Positions 25,801 to 34,674 of a stretch of 64,000 nt of DNA are shown piece after piece (positions within the stretch are counted from its first letter, which is position 1; every line of letters begins with the position of its first letter). Below the pieces are notes generated by a model. That model searched no databases. It worked only from the letters and a program-made list of their open reading frames with translations, and was not told the origin of the DNA. Source of the DNA: Caulobacter sp. 73W (GTDB lineage Bacteria > Pseudomonadota > Alphaproteobacteria > Caulobacterales > Caulobacteraceae); assembly GCF_041021955.1 (NCBI RefSeq), contig NZ_CP158375.1:1364001-1428000 (forward strand). Reading direction: 5' to 3'. Made by a program: the position numbers and the translations under genes.

Positions 25801-26517
25801 ATGCGCCATGTAGAAAGCGCTGCGAGCCTGTCCGGACGCGTCGATCAACTCGGCGGCGCGCCGCGCCTTCGGCGCACGCGGGCCTGGAGCCGAAGCCTGG
25901 ATCCCGCTGAAGAGGCGATGATCCGCGCCGTGGATGTGCTGATCGCCCTGGCGGCCCTGATTGCGATAGCCCCGCTGATGCTGGTGATCGCCGGCCTGAT
26001 CAAGTCGCAGGACGGCGGGCCCGCCATGTTCGCCCACGGACGAATTGGGCGCGGCGGCCGCACGTTCCCCTGCCTGAAATTCCGCAGCATGGTCACCGAC
26101 GCCGAAGCCCGGCTGCAGGCCCTGTTGGCCCAGGACGAGGCGGCTCGCCGCGAATGGGAGGCGGACCATAAGCTGCGCAACGATCCACGCATCACGCGCC
26201 TGGGTCTGTTTCTGCGCAAGTCCAGTCTGGATGAGCTGCCCCAACTGCTGAACGTCCTGCGCGGCGAGATGAGCATCGTCGGCCCGCGCCCCATCGTGCA
26301 GGGCGAGGTGTCCCGCTACGGCCGCTGGTACGGCCACTATTGCGCCGTCCGCCCGGGCATCACCGGCCTGTGGCAGGTCAGCGGCCGCAACGACGTCTCC
26401 TACCGCCGCCGCGTGGCCTGCGACGTGATGTACGCGCGCAGCAAGAGCCTCGCCGTCAATGTCCGCATCATCGCGGGCACCATTCCGGCGGTGCTGCGCG
26501 CCGACGGCTCCTATTAG
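25801..26517 (+). CDS. Polyprenyl-phosphate sugar-1-phosphate transferase (priming enzyme, ExoY type)
   Basis: A 238-residue membrane enzyme that starts polysaccharide repeat-unit synthesis by moving a hexose-1-phosphate to undecaprenyl phosphate. One membrane helix (VLIALAALIAIAPLMLVIAG) precedes the bacterial sugar transferase domain: CLKFRSMVTDAE, RKSSLDELPQLLNVLRGEMS, VGPRPI and RPGITGLWQVSGRN. It is the short ExoY-like form without the extra N-terminal membrane helices of WcaJ. AGGAG lies 8 nt before the ATG. It heads the rightward polysaccharide operon. Confidence 0.9.
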   Translation: MRHVESAASLSGRVDQLGGAPRLRRTRAWSRSLDPAEEAMIRAVDVLIALAALIAIAPLMLVIAGLIKSQDGGPAMFAHGRIGRGGRTFPCLKFRSMVTDAEARLQALLAQDEAARREWEADHKLRNDPRITRLGLFLRKSSLDELPQLLNVLRGEMSIVGPRPIVQGEVSRYGRWYGHYCAVRPGITGLWQVSGRNDVSYRRRVACDVMYARSKSLAVNVRIIAGTIPAVLRADGSY

Positions 26518-26527
26518 GAGGCCGTCC

Positions 26528-26728
26528 ATGCTCGGCGAACGCTTCAGTCTGTTCGTGGTCCACGCCGAAGGATGGCGCTGGACGCTGGTCGCCCACGACG
26601 GCGCGCCCGCCGCCGGGGGGCAGGCCCTGGATCTGGACACCGCCCTGGAGGATGCGCGCGCCAGCGCCGCCGCCTTCACCGACACCTCTTCGCACGCCGG
26701 GCCGTCGCCCGCGTCGCCCGCCGCCTAA
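26528..26728 (+). CDS. Small hypothetical protein in the polysaccharide operon
   Basis: A 66-residue protein of unknown function. The first half is a beta hairpin-like stretch (MLGERFSLFVVHAEGWRWTLV) and the end is Ala/Ser/Pro-rich. An AGGAGG site covers the previous stop codon at about 26516-26521. It lies 10 bp after the priming transferase gene and 10 bp before ugd, so it is part of the operon. Confidence 0.6.
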   Translation: MLGERFSLFVVHAEGWRWTLVAHDGAPAAGGQALDLDTALEDARASAAAFTDTSSHAGPSPASPAA

Positions 26729-26738
26729 GGAGCATCCC

Positions 26739-28085
26739 ATGCGCGTCGCAGTCATCGGCTCGGGTTATGTCGGTCTGGTCTCGGGAGCCTGCTTCGCAGA
26801 CTTCGGCCACGAGGTGTGGTGTGTCGACAAGGACCCCGCCAAGATCGCGCGGCTGAACGCGGGCGACATCCCGATCTTCGAGCCGGGCCTCGACGAGATG
26901 GTCGCCCGCAACGCCCGCAGCGGGAACCTGCGATTCTCCACCGACACCGCCCAGGCCATGGCCGGCGCCGAGGCGGTGTTCATCGCCGTGGGCACCCCGT
27001 CGCGGCGCGGCGACGGTCACGCCGACCTGACCTATGTTTATGAGGCGGCCGAGGAGATCGCCGCCCTTATCGACCGCTTCACGGTGGTGGTCACCAAGTC
27101 GACCGTCCCGGTCGGCACGGGGGACGAGATCGAGGCGATCATCCGCCGCGCGCGTCCCGACGCCGAGTTCGCCGTCGCCTCCAATCCCGAGTTCCTGCGC
27201 GAGGGCGCGGCCATCGAGGACTTCAAGCGTCCGGACCGCGTGGTGGTCGGTGTGGAGGATGCGCGCGCCCAGCAGGTGATGCGCGAGCTCTACCGGCCCC
27301 TGTTTCTCAACGAGACGCCGGTGCTGTTCACCGACCGCCGCACCAGCGAGCTGACCAAGTATGCGGCCAACGCCTTCCTGGCGATGAAGATCAGCTTCAT
27401 CAACGAGATGGCGGACCTCTGCGAAAAGGTCGGGGCTGACGTACAGCAGGTGGCCCGCGGCATCGGCCTGGACAAGCGCATCGGCTCAAAGTTCCTCAAC
27501 GCCGGCCCCGGCTATGGCGGCTCCTGCTTCCCCAAGGACACGCTCGCCCTGGTGCGCACGGCCGCCGACGCGCAGTCGCCCCTGCGGCTGGTGGAGACCA
27601 CCGTCGCGGTCAACGAGGCCCGCAAGGCGGCCATGGCCCAGCGGGTGGTCGAGGCCCTGGGCGGGTCCGTGGCGGGGGCGACGGTCGCCCTGCTCGGCCT
27701 GACCTTCAAGCCCAACACCGACGACATGCGCGACGCGCCGTCCTTGGACCTGGCGCCCGCGCTGCAGGCCATGGGCGCCAAGGTGGTCGCCTATGATCCG
27801 GAAGGCATGCTTCACGCCCGGCCGTTGTTGCCCGGGGTGGAGATGCGGCAGGGCGCCTATGAGGCGCTCGAAGGCGCCGACGCGGCGGTGATCGTCACTG
27901 AATGGGACCGTTTCCGCGCCCTGGATCTTGGCCGCGTCCGCAACGCCATGAACCGCCCGGTGATCGTCGACCTGCGCAACATCTACCGGCCGGAGGACAT
28001 GGCGGCCGAGGGCTTCGTCTATGCCGGAATTGGCCGCGGCGTCCTGCCTGCGGCGGCGATGGAGGACGCGCATGAGCCCGTCTGA
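26739..28085 (+). CDS. ugd: UDP-glucose 6-dehydrogenase
   Basis: A 448-residue enzyme of the UDP-glucose/GDP-mannose dehydrogenase family. NAD-binding GSGYVGLVSG is at the N-terminus, followed by TKSTVPVGTG and SNPEFLREG. The catalytic Cys263 lies in GYGGSCFPKDT, and the C-terminal domain has GLTFKPNTDDMRDAPS. It oxidises UDP-glucose to UDP-glucuronate, implying an acidic polysaccharide. The ATG at 26739 follows AAGGAGC. Its end overlaps the next gene by 14 bp. Confidence 0.92.
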   Translation: MRVAVIGSGYVGLVSGACFADFGHEVWCVDKDPAKIARLNAGDIPIFEPGLDEMVARNARSGNLRFSTDTAQAMAGAEAVFIAVGTPSRRGDGHADLTYVYEAAEEIAALIDRFTVVVTKSTVPVGTGDEIEAIIRRARPDAEFAVASNPEFLREGAAIEDFKRPDRVVVGVEDARAQQVMRELYRPLFLNETPVLFTDRRTSELTKYAANAFLAMKISFINEMADLCEKVGADVQQVARGIGLDKRIGSKFLNAGPGYGGSCFPKDTLALVRTAADAQSPLRLVETTVAVNEARKAAMAQRVVEALGGSVAGATVALLGLTFKPNTDDMRDAPSLDLAPALQAMGAKVVAYDPEGMLHARPLLPGVEMRQGAYEALEGADAAVIVTEWDRFRALDLGRVRNAMNRPVIVDLRNIYRPEDMAAEGFVYAGIGRGVLPAAAMEDAHEPV

Positions 28086-29085
28086 CGCCGCCTCGCATCC
28101 GCCCTCGGACGGCGTCGTCGGCGTGATCATCGCCGCCTATCGCGCCAGCGGCACGATCGGCGCGGCGGTCGCCTCCGCCCTGGCCGAGCCGCAGGTGGGC
28201 CAGCTGATCGTGGTGGACGACGCCTCCGACGACGGCACCATCGCCGCCGCTGGGGCCGCAGACGACGGCTCTGGTCGTCTCACCATCCTGCGTCAGGCGC
28301 TGAACCAGGGGCCGGCCAGCGCGCGCAACCGCGCCCTGGCGGTGCTGACCATGCCATGGATGTGCGTTCTGGACGCCGACGACTATCTCCTGCCCGGCCG
28401 CACGGCGCGCCTGCTGGCGCTGGCGAGCGGTCACGACATGATCGCCGACGCGCTCATCCGCACCACGCCGGGCAAGGCGCCGTCACAGGTCGAGGCGTCG
28501 CATGATGTGCAGCCGATCGACCTGGCGCGCTTCGTCGAGGGCAATGTCAGCCGCCCGGGCGGCGAGCGTGACGAGCTAGGCTTCGTCAAGCCGCTGATCC
28601 GCACGGCCTTCCTGCGCCAGCATGGCCTGGCCTATGACGAGCGGCTGCGGCTGGGCGAGGATTACGCCCTCTATATCCAGGCCCTCGCCCACGGCGCGCG
28701 GATGGGCCTAAGCGGGCCGCAGGGCTATGTGGCGGTCACCCGTGCTGACAGCCTGAGCGGACGTCACTCCGAAGAGGACCTTCTGCGGCTGCGCGACTGT
28801 GATGACGCCCTGGCCGCCATCCGCCCCCTGAGCGAGACCGAGCGCCGAGCCCTGGCGCGCCGCCGCATCAGCGTCGATCAGCGCCTGCAGTGGCGCTTGA
28901 TGATCAATGCGGTGAAGGCGCGCGATCCGGCGGCTGTGGCCGCCACCTTCACCTCCTGGCCGGTCGCCCGATTCCTGGCGATCCGCCTGACCGAGCAGCT
29001 TTGGCTGCGCACCTTCGGCCGCCTGATGCGCGCGCCGGACCGCGCCGCCCTTCCCCTTCGTTCCGAGCCCGAGGCGAGATCCTAG
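28072..29085 (+). CDS. Family 2 glycosyltransferase
   Basis: A 337-residue GT-A fold glycosyltransferase. VVGVIIAAYRASGTI starts the domain, the nucleotide-binding VVDDASDDGT follows, and LDADDYLLPGR holds the DxD metal site. GEDYALYIQAL is the acceptor-side acidic motif. The last about 100 residues are helical and may contact the membrane. It adds one sugar of the repeat unit; donor unknown. The start inside ugd marks tight coupling. Confidence 0.85.
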   Translation: MSPSDAASHPPSDGVVGVIIAAYRASGTIGAAVASALAEPQVGQLIVVDDASDDGTIAAAGAADDGSGRLTILRQALNQGPASARNRALAVLTMPWMCVLDADDYLLPGRTARLLALASGHDMIADALIRTTPGKAPSQVEASHDVQPIDLARFVEGNVSRPGGERDELGFVKPLIRTAFLRQHGLAYDERLRLGEDYALYIQALAHGARMGLSGPQGYVAVTRADSLSGRHSEEDLLRLRDCDDALAAIRPLSETERRALARRRISVDQRLQWRLMINAVKARDPAAVAATFTSWPVARFLAIRLTEQLWLRTFGRLMRAPDRAALPLRSEPEARS

Positions 29086-29088
29086 ATC

Positions 29089-31383
29089 ATGCAGACGTTC
29101 CAAGGCGCCGCGCCGCCCTATGCTCATTCGAACGGCAATCCGATCCCTGGCCAGAACCCCGCCGGAGGCAACCGCCTGCGCCGTCGGCCGCGCCCCGCCT
29201 CTCGACCGCAGTCGCTGTCGGAAGCCATCGACCTGCGCGGCCTGGTGCTGACCTTCCGTCGTCACATCCGGCTGTTCAGCGCCCTGGCGCTGGTGGTGTT
29301 CGCCATCGCCGCCCTCGTCACCTTCACCGCCGAGCGCAAGTTCACGGCCATATCGCAGCTGATGTTCGAGCCCGGCACGGAGCGCGTGGTGCGCTCTGAA
29401 TTGGTGGTGCCGTCCATGCCCGCCGAAGAGGCGGCGGTGGACACCCAGGTGGAGGTCCTGCAGTCGCGCGAGATGGCCCTTCGGGTCGTCCAGACCCTGG
29501 GCCTCGAGCGTGATCCGCGCTTCAACACTCGGCTGGTCGAACCCTCGCCCCTGCGCAAGTTCATCGACGGCCTGAGCGGCCGCAGCTACACCCCGCCGCC
29601 GCCGCTCAGCACGCCGCAGGGTCTGCGCCAGGGGCGCGACGCCGCGGCCGGGACCGTGCAGCGTTCGGCCAAGATCCGTCGCTCGGGCATGACCTATGTG
29701 GTCGATGTGGCGGTGACCACGGTCGACCCGCGGATGTCGGCGCGCATCGCCAACGCCTATGCGACCCAGTACGTCGCCAGCCAGGTGGAGCGTCGGGTGG
29801 CCGCCACCAGCAGCGCCAACCAATGGCTGGTCCGCCGCCTGGCTCAGCTGGAGCCCGAGCTGGCCGCCAAGGAAGCCGCCGTCGCCGCCTACCGCCAGGC
29901 CAACGGCCTGCTGAGCGCCTCGGGCGCGACCATCGCCGAGCAGGAGATCTCGACCTACAACCAGCAACTCGCCACGGCCCGCGCCGAACAGGCCACCGAG
30001 GAGGCGCGCCTGCGCACCGCCCGCGATCAGCTGGCGCGCGGCTCCCTCGGCGACGATGTGGGCGAGGCGCTCGACTCGCCGGTGATCCAGGGCCTGCGCG
30101 GCCAGCGCGCCACGGTCAGCTCCAAGGTCGCCGACCTTCGCCAGCGCTACGGCGACAAGCATCCGCTGCTGATCCGCTCAAAGGAGGAGCTGGCCGATAT
30201 CGACGCCCAGATCCAGGCCGAGATCAAGCGCGTCATGTCCAACCTGGAAGCCCGCGTGCAGGTGGCGCGCGGCCGCACGGACTCCGTCGCCGCGACCCTC
30301 GGCGGCGCGCGCGGGACCCTGGCGGGCAACAACGCCGCCGCGGTGGATCTGAACCGCCTGGAACGCGACGCCCAGGTGGCCCGCGCCGACTATGAAAGCC
30401 TGCTGGCCCGCTATCGCGAGACCTCCAGCCAGACCGGCATCCTCGGCGCCAACGCGGCCGTGGCCTCCAGCGCCAAGGCGCCCATCCGCCCCAGCTCGCC
30501 TAATGTGCCGCTCAACCTGATCCTGGGCCTGGCGCTGGGTCTGGCCGTGGGCGCGGCGGGCGTGGCCGTGGCCGGCGGCATGGACGAGGGCCTGACCACC
30601 GCGGACGACGTGGAGGCCAAGCTCGGCGTCGCCGCCCTGGGTTCGATCCCGCTGCTGAGCAGCATCGCGCAGCGCCGCGACCGCAACCTGACGCCCGGAC
30701 AGCACCTGCTGGCCCGGCCGCTGTCCGCCTTCGCCGAGAGCTTCCGCGCCTTGCGGACCTCCCTGCTCTATGGGCGGCTGGACAACATGGTCAAGACCCT
30801 GGCGGTCACCTCGGCCCTGCCGGGCGAGGGCAAGACCACCACCAGCCTTTGCCTGGCGCGGTCCGCCGCCCAGGCCGGGATGTCCGTGGTCGTGGTCGAT
30901 TGCGACCTTCGCCGCCGCAGCCTCAACCGCGCCCTGGGGCTGTCGCCGAAGGCGGGCCTGGTAGAGGTCCTGACCGGCCGCGCATCGCTGGACGAGGCGC
31001 TGGTCGAGGATGAAGGCGGCGCCAAGGTCCTGCCCATCGCCGGGGTCGAAGGGGCCCAGGACATCTTCGCCGGCCAGACCATGAGCGGCCTGCTCGAGGA
31101 ACTCGAGGCGCGCTTCGACCTGGTGGTGCTCGACACCCCGCCGGTGCTGGCGGTGGCCGACACCCGGCTGCTGGCGATGAAGGCCGACGCGGTGCTGTTC
31201 CTGGCGCAATGGCGCCGTACGTCGAGCCGGGCCGTGGAGTTGGCCATCGGCATCCTGGAGCAGTCAGGCGCCGTGGTCGGCGGCGTGGCGCTCAACCAGG
31301 TCGATCTGAACGAGCAGTCCCGCTACGGCTATGGCGACCCCGGGTACTACTACCCGCAGGTCCGCAAGTACTACGCCGGCTAG
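29089..31383 (+). CDS. Wzc/ExoP-type polysaccharide co-polymerase and tyrosine autokinase
   Basis: A 764-residue inner-membrane protein that controls chain length and export. Residues about 45-180 contain the first membrane helix and Wzz domain, residues about 220-460 a long periplasmic coiled coil, and a second helix lies near 470-495 (NLILGLALGLAVGAAGVAVA). The cytoplasmic kinase has Walker A ALPGEGKTTT (about 576-585), Walker A' VVVVDCDLRRR (about 600) and Walker B VVLDTPPVL. The last about 20 residues hold seven tyrosines, the autophosphorylation cluster. The usual partner Wza is not in the window. Confidence 0.92.
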   Translation: MQTFQGAAPPYAHSNGNPIPGQNPAGGNRLRRRPRPASRPQSLSEAIDLRGLVLTFRRHIRLFSALALVVFAIAALVTFTAERKFTAISQLMFEPGTERVVRSELVVPSMPAEEAAVDTQVEVLQSREMALRVVQTLGLERDPRFNTRLVEPSPLRKFIDGLSGRSYTPPPPLSTPQGLRQGRDAAAGTVQRSAKIRRSGMTYVVDVAVTTVDPRMSARIANAYATQYVASQVERRVAATSSANQWLVRRLAQLEPELAAKEAAVAAYRQANGLLSASGATIAEQEISTYNQQLATARAEQATEEARLRTARDQLARGSLGDDVGEALDSPVIQGLRGQRATVSSKVADLRQRYGDKHPLLIRSKEELADIDAQIQAEIKRVMSNLEARVQVARGRTDSVAATLGGARGTLAGNNAAAVDLNRLERDAQVARADYESLLARYRETSSQTGILGANAAVASSAKAPIRPSSPNVPLNLILGLALGLAVGAAGVAVAGGMDEGLTTADDVEAKLGVAALGSIPLLSSIAQRRDRNLTPGQHLLARPLSAFAESFRALRTSLLYGRLDNMVKTLAVTSALPGEGKTTTSLCLARSAAQAGMSVVVVDCDLRRRSLNRALGLSPKAGLVEVLTGRASLDEALVEDEGGAKVLPIAGVEGAQDIFAGQTMSGLLEELEARFDLVVLDTPPVLAVADTRLLAMKADAVLFLAQWRRTSSRAVELAIGILEQSGAVVGGVALNQVDLNEQSRYGYGDPGYYYPQVRKYYAG

Positions 31384-31392
31384 GCCAAGCGC

Positions 31393-33597
31393 ATGGCCCG
31401 CGACCTGACCCTGCCCACCGTCAGCGTGCTGATGGCCAACCACAACGGCGCACGTCATCTGGAGCAGGCGGTGGCGTCGGTGCTGGAGCAGACCCTCGCC
31501 AGCCTGGAGCTGATCGTCGTCGACGACGGCTCGACCGACGACAGCCTGGCGCGGCTGTCTCGGCTGGCCGCGGGCGATCCCCGGATCCGCCTGACCAGCC
31601 GTCCTGTCGCCGGCGGCCCCGGCGCGGCGCGCAACCTGGCGCTCTCCCTGGCCCAGGGGGAGTTCGTGGCCGTGGTCGACAGCGACGACTTCATCCACCC
31701 CGAGCGCCTGGAGCGGATGGTCCAGGAGGCCGTGGACAGCGGCGCCCACATCGTTATCGACGACCTGCTGATCTTTCCCGACGGCGGCAAGGGGCGGCCC
31801 TGGACCCTGCTGCGCGGCGACCTCGCGCGCACGCCGCAATGGATCGAACTGCCAGACTATATCCGCAGCAACGCCCTCTACGGCCCCGTCCCCTCCCTGG
31901 GCTTCGCCAAGCCGCTGATCCGACGGCAAGCCCTGGCGCAGGCGCGGGTGACCTATGAGGAAGACCTGCCAGTAGGCGAGGATTTCGACCTCGTCGCGCG
32001 CGCCATGGCCAGCGGCCTGACCCTAAGATGCACGCCGCGGATCGGCTACTTCTATCGCAAGCATCCGCAGTCCATCTCGCACCGCCTGGATCAGCCGCGG
32101 CTTGAGGCGATGGTCGCCAACGCCGCGTGGTTCTCGGCCCGCCATGGCTCGCCCGCCATCGCCTCGGCCCTGTCGGCTCGCGAGGCCAGCATCGACGCCG
32201 CCCTGGGCCTGGACGAGATCATCCAGGCGCTTAAGGCGCGACGTCCTCTCGACGCCGCAGCGGCCGCGATGCGCCGTCCCGCTGGCGCGCTGCTGCTGCG
32301 CGTGCCCATCAGCGACCGCATCCGCCAGGCCTGGTCACGCCTGCGCGGCGGCGAGCGCGCGCCGAGCGGCGCGGGCAAGATTGTGGTCCTGTCGCGTCAG
32401 CGGGTGGTGGGCTCCACCAACGGCAGCTCGACCTATCTGCTTAGCATGTGCCGCGCCCTGGTCGATGCGGGTCATCGCGTCAGCTTCCTGGGCCCGACCC
32501 CGGCCACCTTCGGGCGCTGGCCGGTTCTGAAGCTGTCGGCGGAGATGGACCTCTTTGACGAGGTGCGCATCCGGGGCGGCCTGCGCATCGGCCGCTGGAT
32601 CGTGGCCAAGGATCCCCGCATCCTCGGTCGCGCCCTGCTGACCGGCGTCGAGAAGGTGCTGGCCAAGGCGCGCATCCGCCCGGCCGGTTGGGTCGCGCCG
32701 GCGCCCTACGCCATCGCCGCGCCGGCCACGCGGGCCGACCAGTTGTTCGTCGCCCGCCACGCGCGCGGGGCCAAGGCGCTGCTGTGCGACTACGCCTTCG
32801 CCGCGCCCCTGGCGCCCTATGCGCTCACCCCCGCCGCGCAGCGGCTGGTGGTGATGCACGACCTTTTCTCCTCTCGGGCCGCACAGTTCGCGGCGGTGGG
32901 CGGCTCGGACTCGGTGGCGGCCCTCTCCGCCGAGGCCGAGTACGCCCTCCTCGGCCAAGCCGACGTCATCCTGGCGGTGCAGCAGGACGAGGCGGCGGCC
33001 GTCGCCGCCAACCTGCCCAACCGACAGGTGGTGACCACGCCGATGGCCGCCAATCCCGCCCGTGCGCCGGCGCCCGGGCAGGCGCCGCACATCCTCTTCG
33101 TGGGCAGCAACACCGCCCCCAACGTGGTCGGTCTGAAGTGGCTGTTCGACAAGGTCTGGCCCGCGCTGCTCGCGCGCCGTCCCGATGCGCGCCTGACCGT
33201 GGCCGGCAATGTCAGCCGCGCCTTGGACGGCGCGCCTGCGGGGGTCAACGTGCTGGGTCCCGTGCCGGACCTCGCGCCGCTCTACGCCCGGGCGGCGGTC
33301 GTGGTCTCGCCGCTGATCACCGGCTCAGGCCTGAAGATCAAGCTGGTCGAAGCCCTGGCCGCCGGCAAGGCGGTGGTGGCGACCTCGGTCAGCCTGCAGG
33401 GGGTGGAGCGTGAGCTGGCGCCGGTGATCCGGCGCGCCGACGACCCACAGGTGTTCGCCGACCACATCGCCGACCTGCTCGACGATGACGCCGCCCGCGC
33501 GGCCCTGGCCGCCGCCGGCCTGGCCGCCGCGCGCGACTTCTTCGGGGCCGAGGCCTGCTATGGCCCGATGCTGTCGCTGATCAGCGAATCGGCATGA
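31393..33597 (+). CDS. Fused glycosyltransferase (GT2 plus GT4-like domains)
   Basis: A 734-residue protein with two transferase domains. Residues about 8-260 are a GT2 domain (VSVLMANHNGARH, VVDDGSTDDS, VDSDDF, GEDFDLVARAM). Residues about 330-730 are a GT-B domain of GT4 type (GSTNGSSTYLLSMCRALVD at its start, then LFVGSNTAPNVVG, LTVAGNV and SPLITGSGLKIKLVEALAAG). It can add two different sugars, perhaps in succession. It lies 9 bp after the autokinase gene and overlaps the acyltransferase by 4 bp. Confidence 0.85.
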   Translation: MARDLTLPTVSVLMANHNGARHLEQAVASVLEQTLASLELIVVDDGSTDDSLARLSRLAAGDPRIRLTSRPVAGGPGAARNLALSLAQGEFVAVVDSDDFIHPERLERMVQEAVDSGAHIVIDDLLIFPDGGKGRPWTLLRGDLARTPQWIELPDYIRSNALYGPVPSLGFAKPLIRRQALAQARVTYEEDLPVGEDFDLVARAMASGLTLRCTPRIGYFYRKHPQSISHRLDQPRLEAMVANAAWFSARHGSPAIASALSAREASIDAALGLDEIIQALKARRPLDAAAAAMRRPAGALLLRVPISDRIRQAWSRLRGGERAPSGAGKIVVLSRQRVVGSTNGSSTYLLSMCRALVDAGHRVSFLGPTPATFGRWPVLKLSAEMDLFDEVRIRGGLRIGRWIVAKDPRILGRALLTGVEKVLAKARIRPAGWVAPAPYAIAAPATRADQLFVARHARGAKALLCDYAFAAPLAPYALTPAAQRLVVMHDLFSSRAAQFAAVGGSDSVAALSAEAEYALLGQADVILAVQQDEAAAVAANLPNRQVVTTPMAANPARAPAPGQAPHILFVGSNTAPNVVGLKWLFDKVWPALLARRPDARLTVAGNVSRALDGAPAGVNVLGPVPDLAPLYARAAVVVSPLITGSGLKIKLVEALAAGKAVVATSVSLQGVERELAPVIRRADDPQVFADHIADLLDDDAARAALAAAGLAAARDFFGAEACYGPMLSLISESA

Positions 33598-34634
33598 CCC
33601 ACATGGCGGCGCAGGCGGCGGAACGCCCCGCCAAGACCGCCGCCAACCCCGCCGGGGTCCGTTCGCGCCAGATTCAGGTGATGCGCGGCGTCGCCTGCAT
33701 CCTGCTGGTCTTCTTCCATGTGGTCGGGGGCGGCGCATCGGACGGGCTGCGGGTTTCGGACGACACCGTCCTGCGCAAGCTGATGGACTTCCTGCTCTAC
33801 ATCCGCATGCCGATCTTCGGCTTCCTGTCGGGCTACGTCTATGCGCTCAAGCCCATGCGCGCGGGCGAGGCCAAGCCCTTCCTGCGCGGCAAGGCGCGGC
33901 GGCTGGTCCTGCCCCTGGCGGCGGTCTCCACGCTGTTCTTCCTGGTGTGGAACGCCTGGTACGGAAACCTCGGCGCGGCCCTGCCCGGCATGTGGCGGAT
34001 CTACGTCTTCAGCTACGAGATCTACTGGTTCCTGCAGGCCATGGTGCTGATCTTCCTGGCGGTCGCCCTGCTGGAAGGCCTGGGCGTGCTGAGCCGATGG
34101 ACCGGCGTAGCCGCCGGGGCGGCTCTGGCCTTCGTCGCGGGGCATCCGCTGGAGAACGTCACCTTCCTGTCCCTGGGCGGCGCGCTCTATCTGGCGCCCT
34201 ACTTCCTGGCGGGACTGGCGACCTTCCGGTTCGGCCTGACCGCCCGACCGTCCGTCCTGATCGCCGTGGCGGTCTTGGTCTGCGCGGCGGCGATCCTTCA
34301 TGGATGGCGGGTCGCGCACCTGCCGCACGATGTGGTGGCGGCGCGGGTGACGGTGTTGTCGCTGATCATCGGAGCCGGCGGCTCGCTGCTGCTTTTGCGA
34401 AGCGTTCCGGACACCGTCTGGCTGGCCCGGATCGGCGCCTCGTCGTTCGCCATCTTCCTGTTCCACATCTTCTTCGTGGTGGCGGCCCGCACGGTGCTGG
34501 GGCGGCTGGGCGAGCCTCCGCTTGGCCTGCACATCGCCGCCGGACTGGCCGCGGGACTGGCGGGGCCGATGGTGCTGGAGCTGGTTCTGATGCGCTGGGC
34601 GGGGACCCGGCGCATGTTCCTGGGCTTGCGTTAG
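33594..34634 (+). CDS. Acyltransferase 3 family membrane protein
   Basis: A 346-residue multi-spanning protein of the acyltransferase-3 (OafA/ExoZ) family. The N-terminal RQIQVMRGVACILLVFFHVV carries the conserved Arg-Gly and His of the family, followed by about ten membrane helices. It adds acetyl or another acyl group to a polysaccharide sugar from the periplasmic side. Its ATG overlaps the previous stop (ATGA), so translation is coupled. Confidence 0.87.
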   Translation: MTHMAAQAAERPAKTAANPAGVRSRQIQVMRGVACILLVFFHVVGGGASDGLRVSDDTVLRKLMDFLLYIRMPIFGFLSGYVYALKPMRAGEAKPFLRGKARRLVLPLAAVSTLFFLVWNAWYGNLGAALPGMWRIYVFSYEIYWFLQAMVLIFLAVALLEGLGVLSRWTGVAAGAALAFVAGHPLENVTFLSLGGALYLAPYFLAGLATFRFGLTARPSVLIAVAVLVCAAAILHGWRVAHLPHDVVAARVTVLSLIIGAGGSLLLLRSVPDTVWLARIGASSFAIFLFHIFFVVAARTVLGRLGEPPLGLHIAAGLAAGLAGPMVLELVLMRWAGTRRMFLGLR

Positions 34635-34674
34635 GACGGCCGGTTCGAGGGGACCGGCCTTGGGAGGACGGGAG

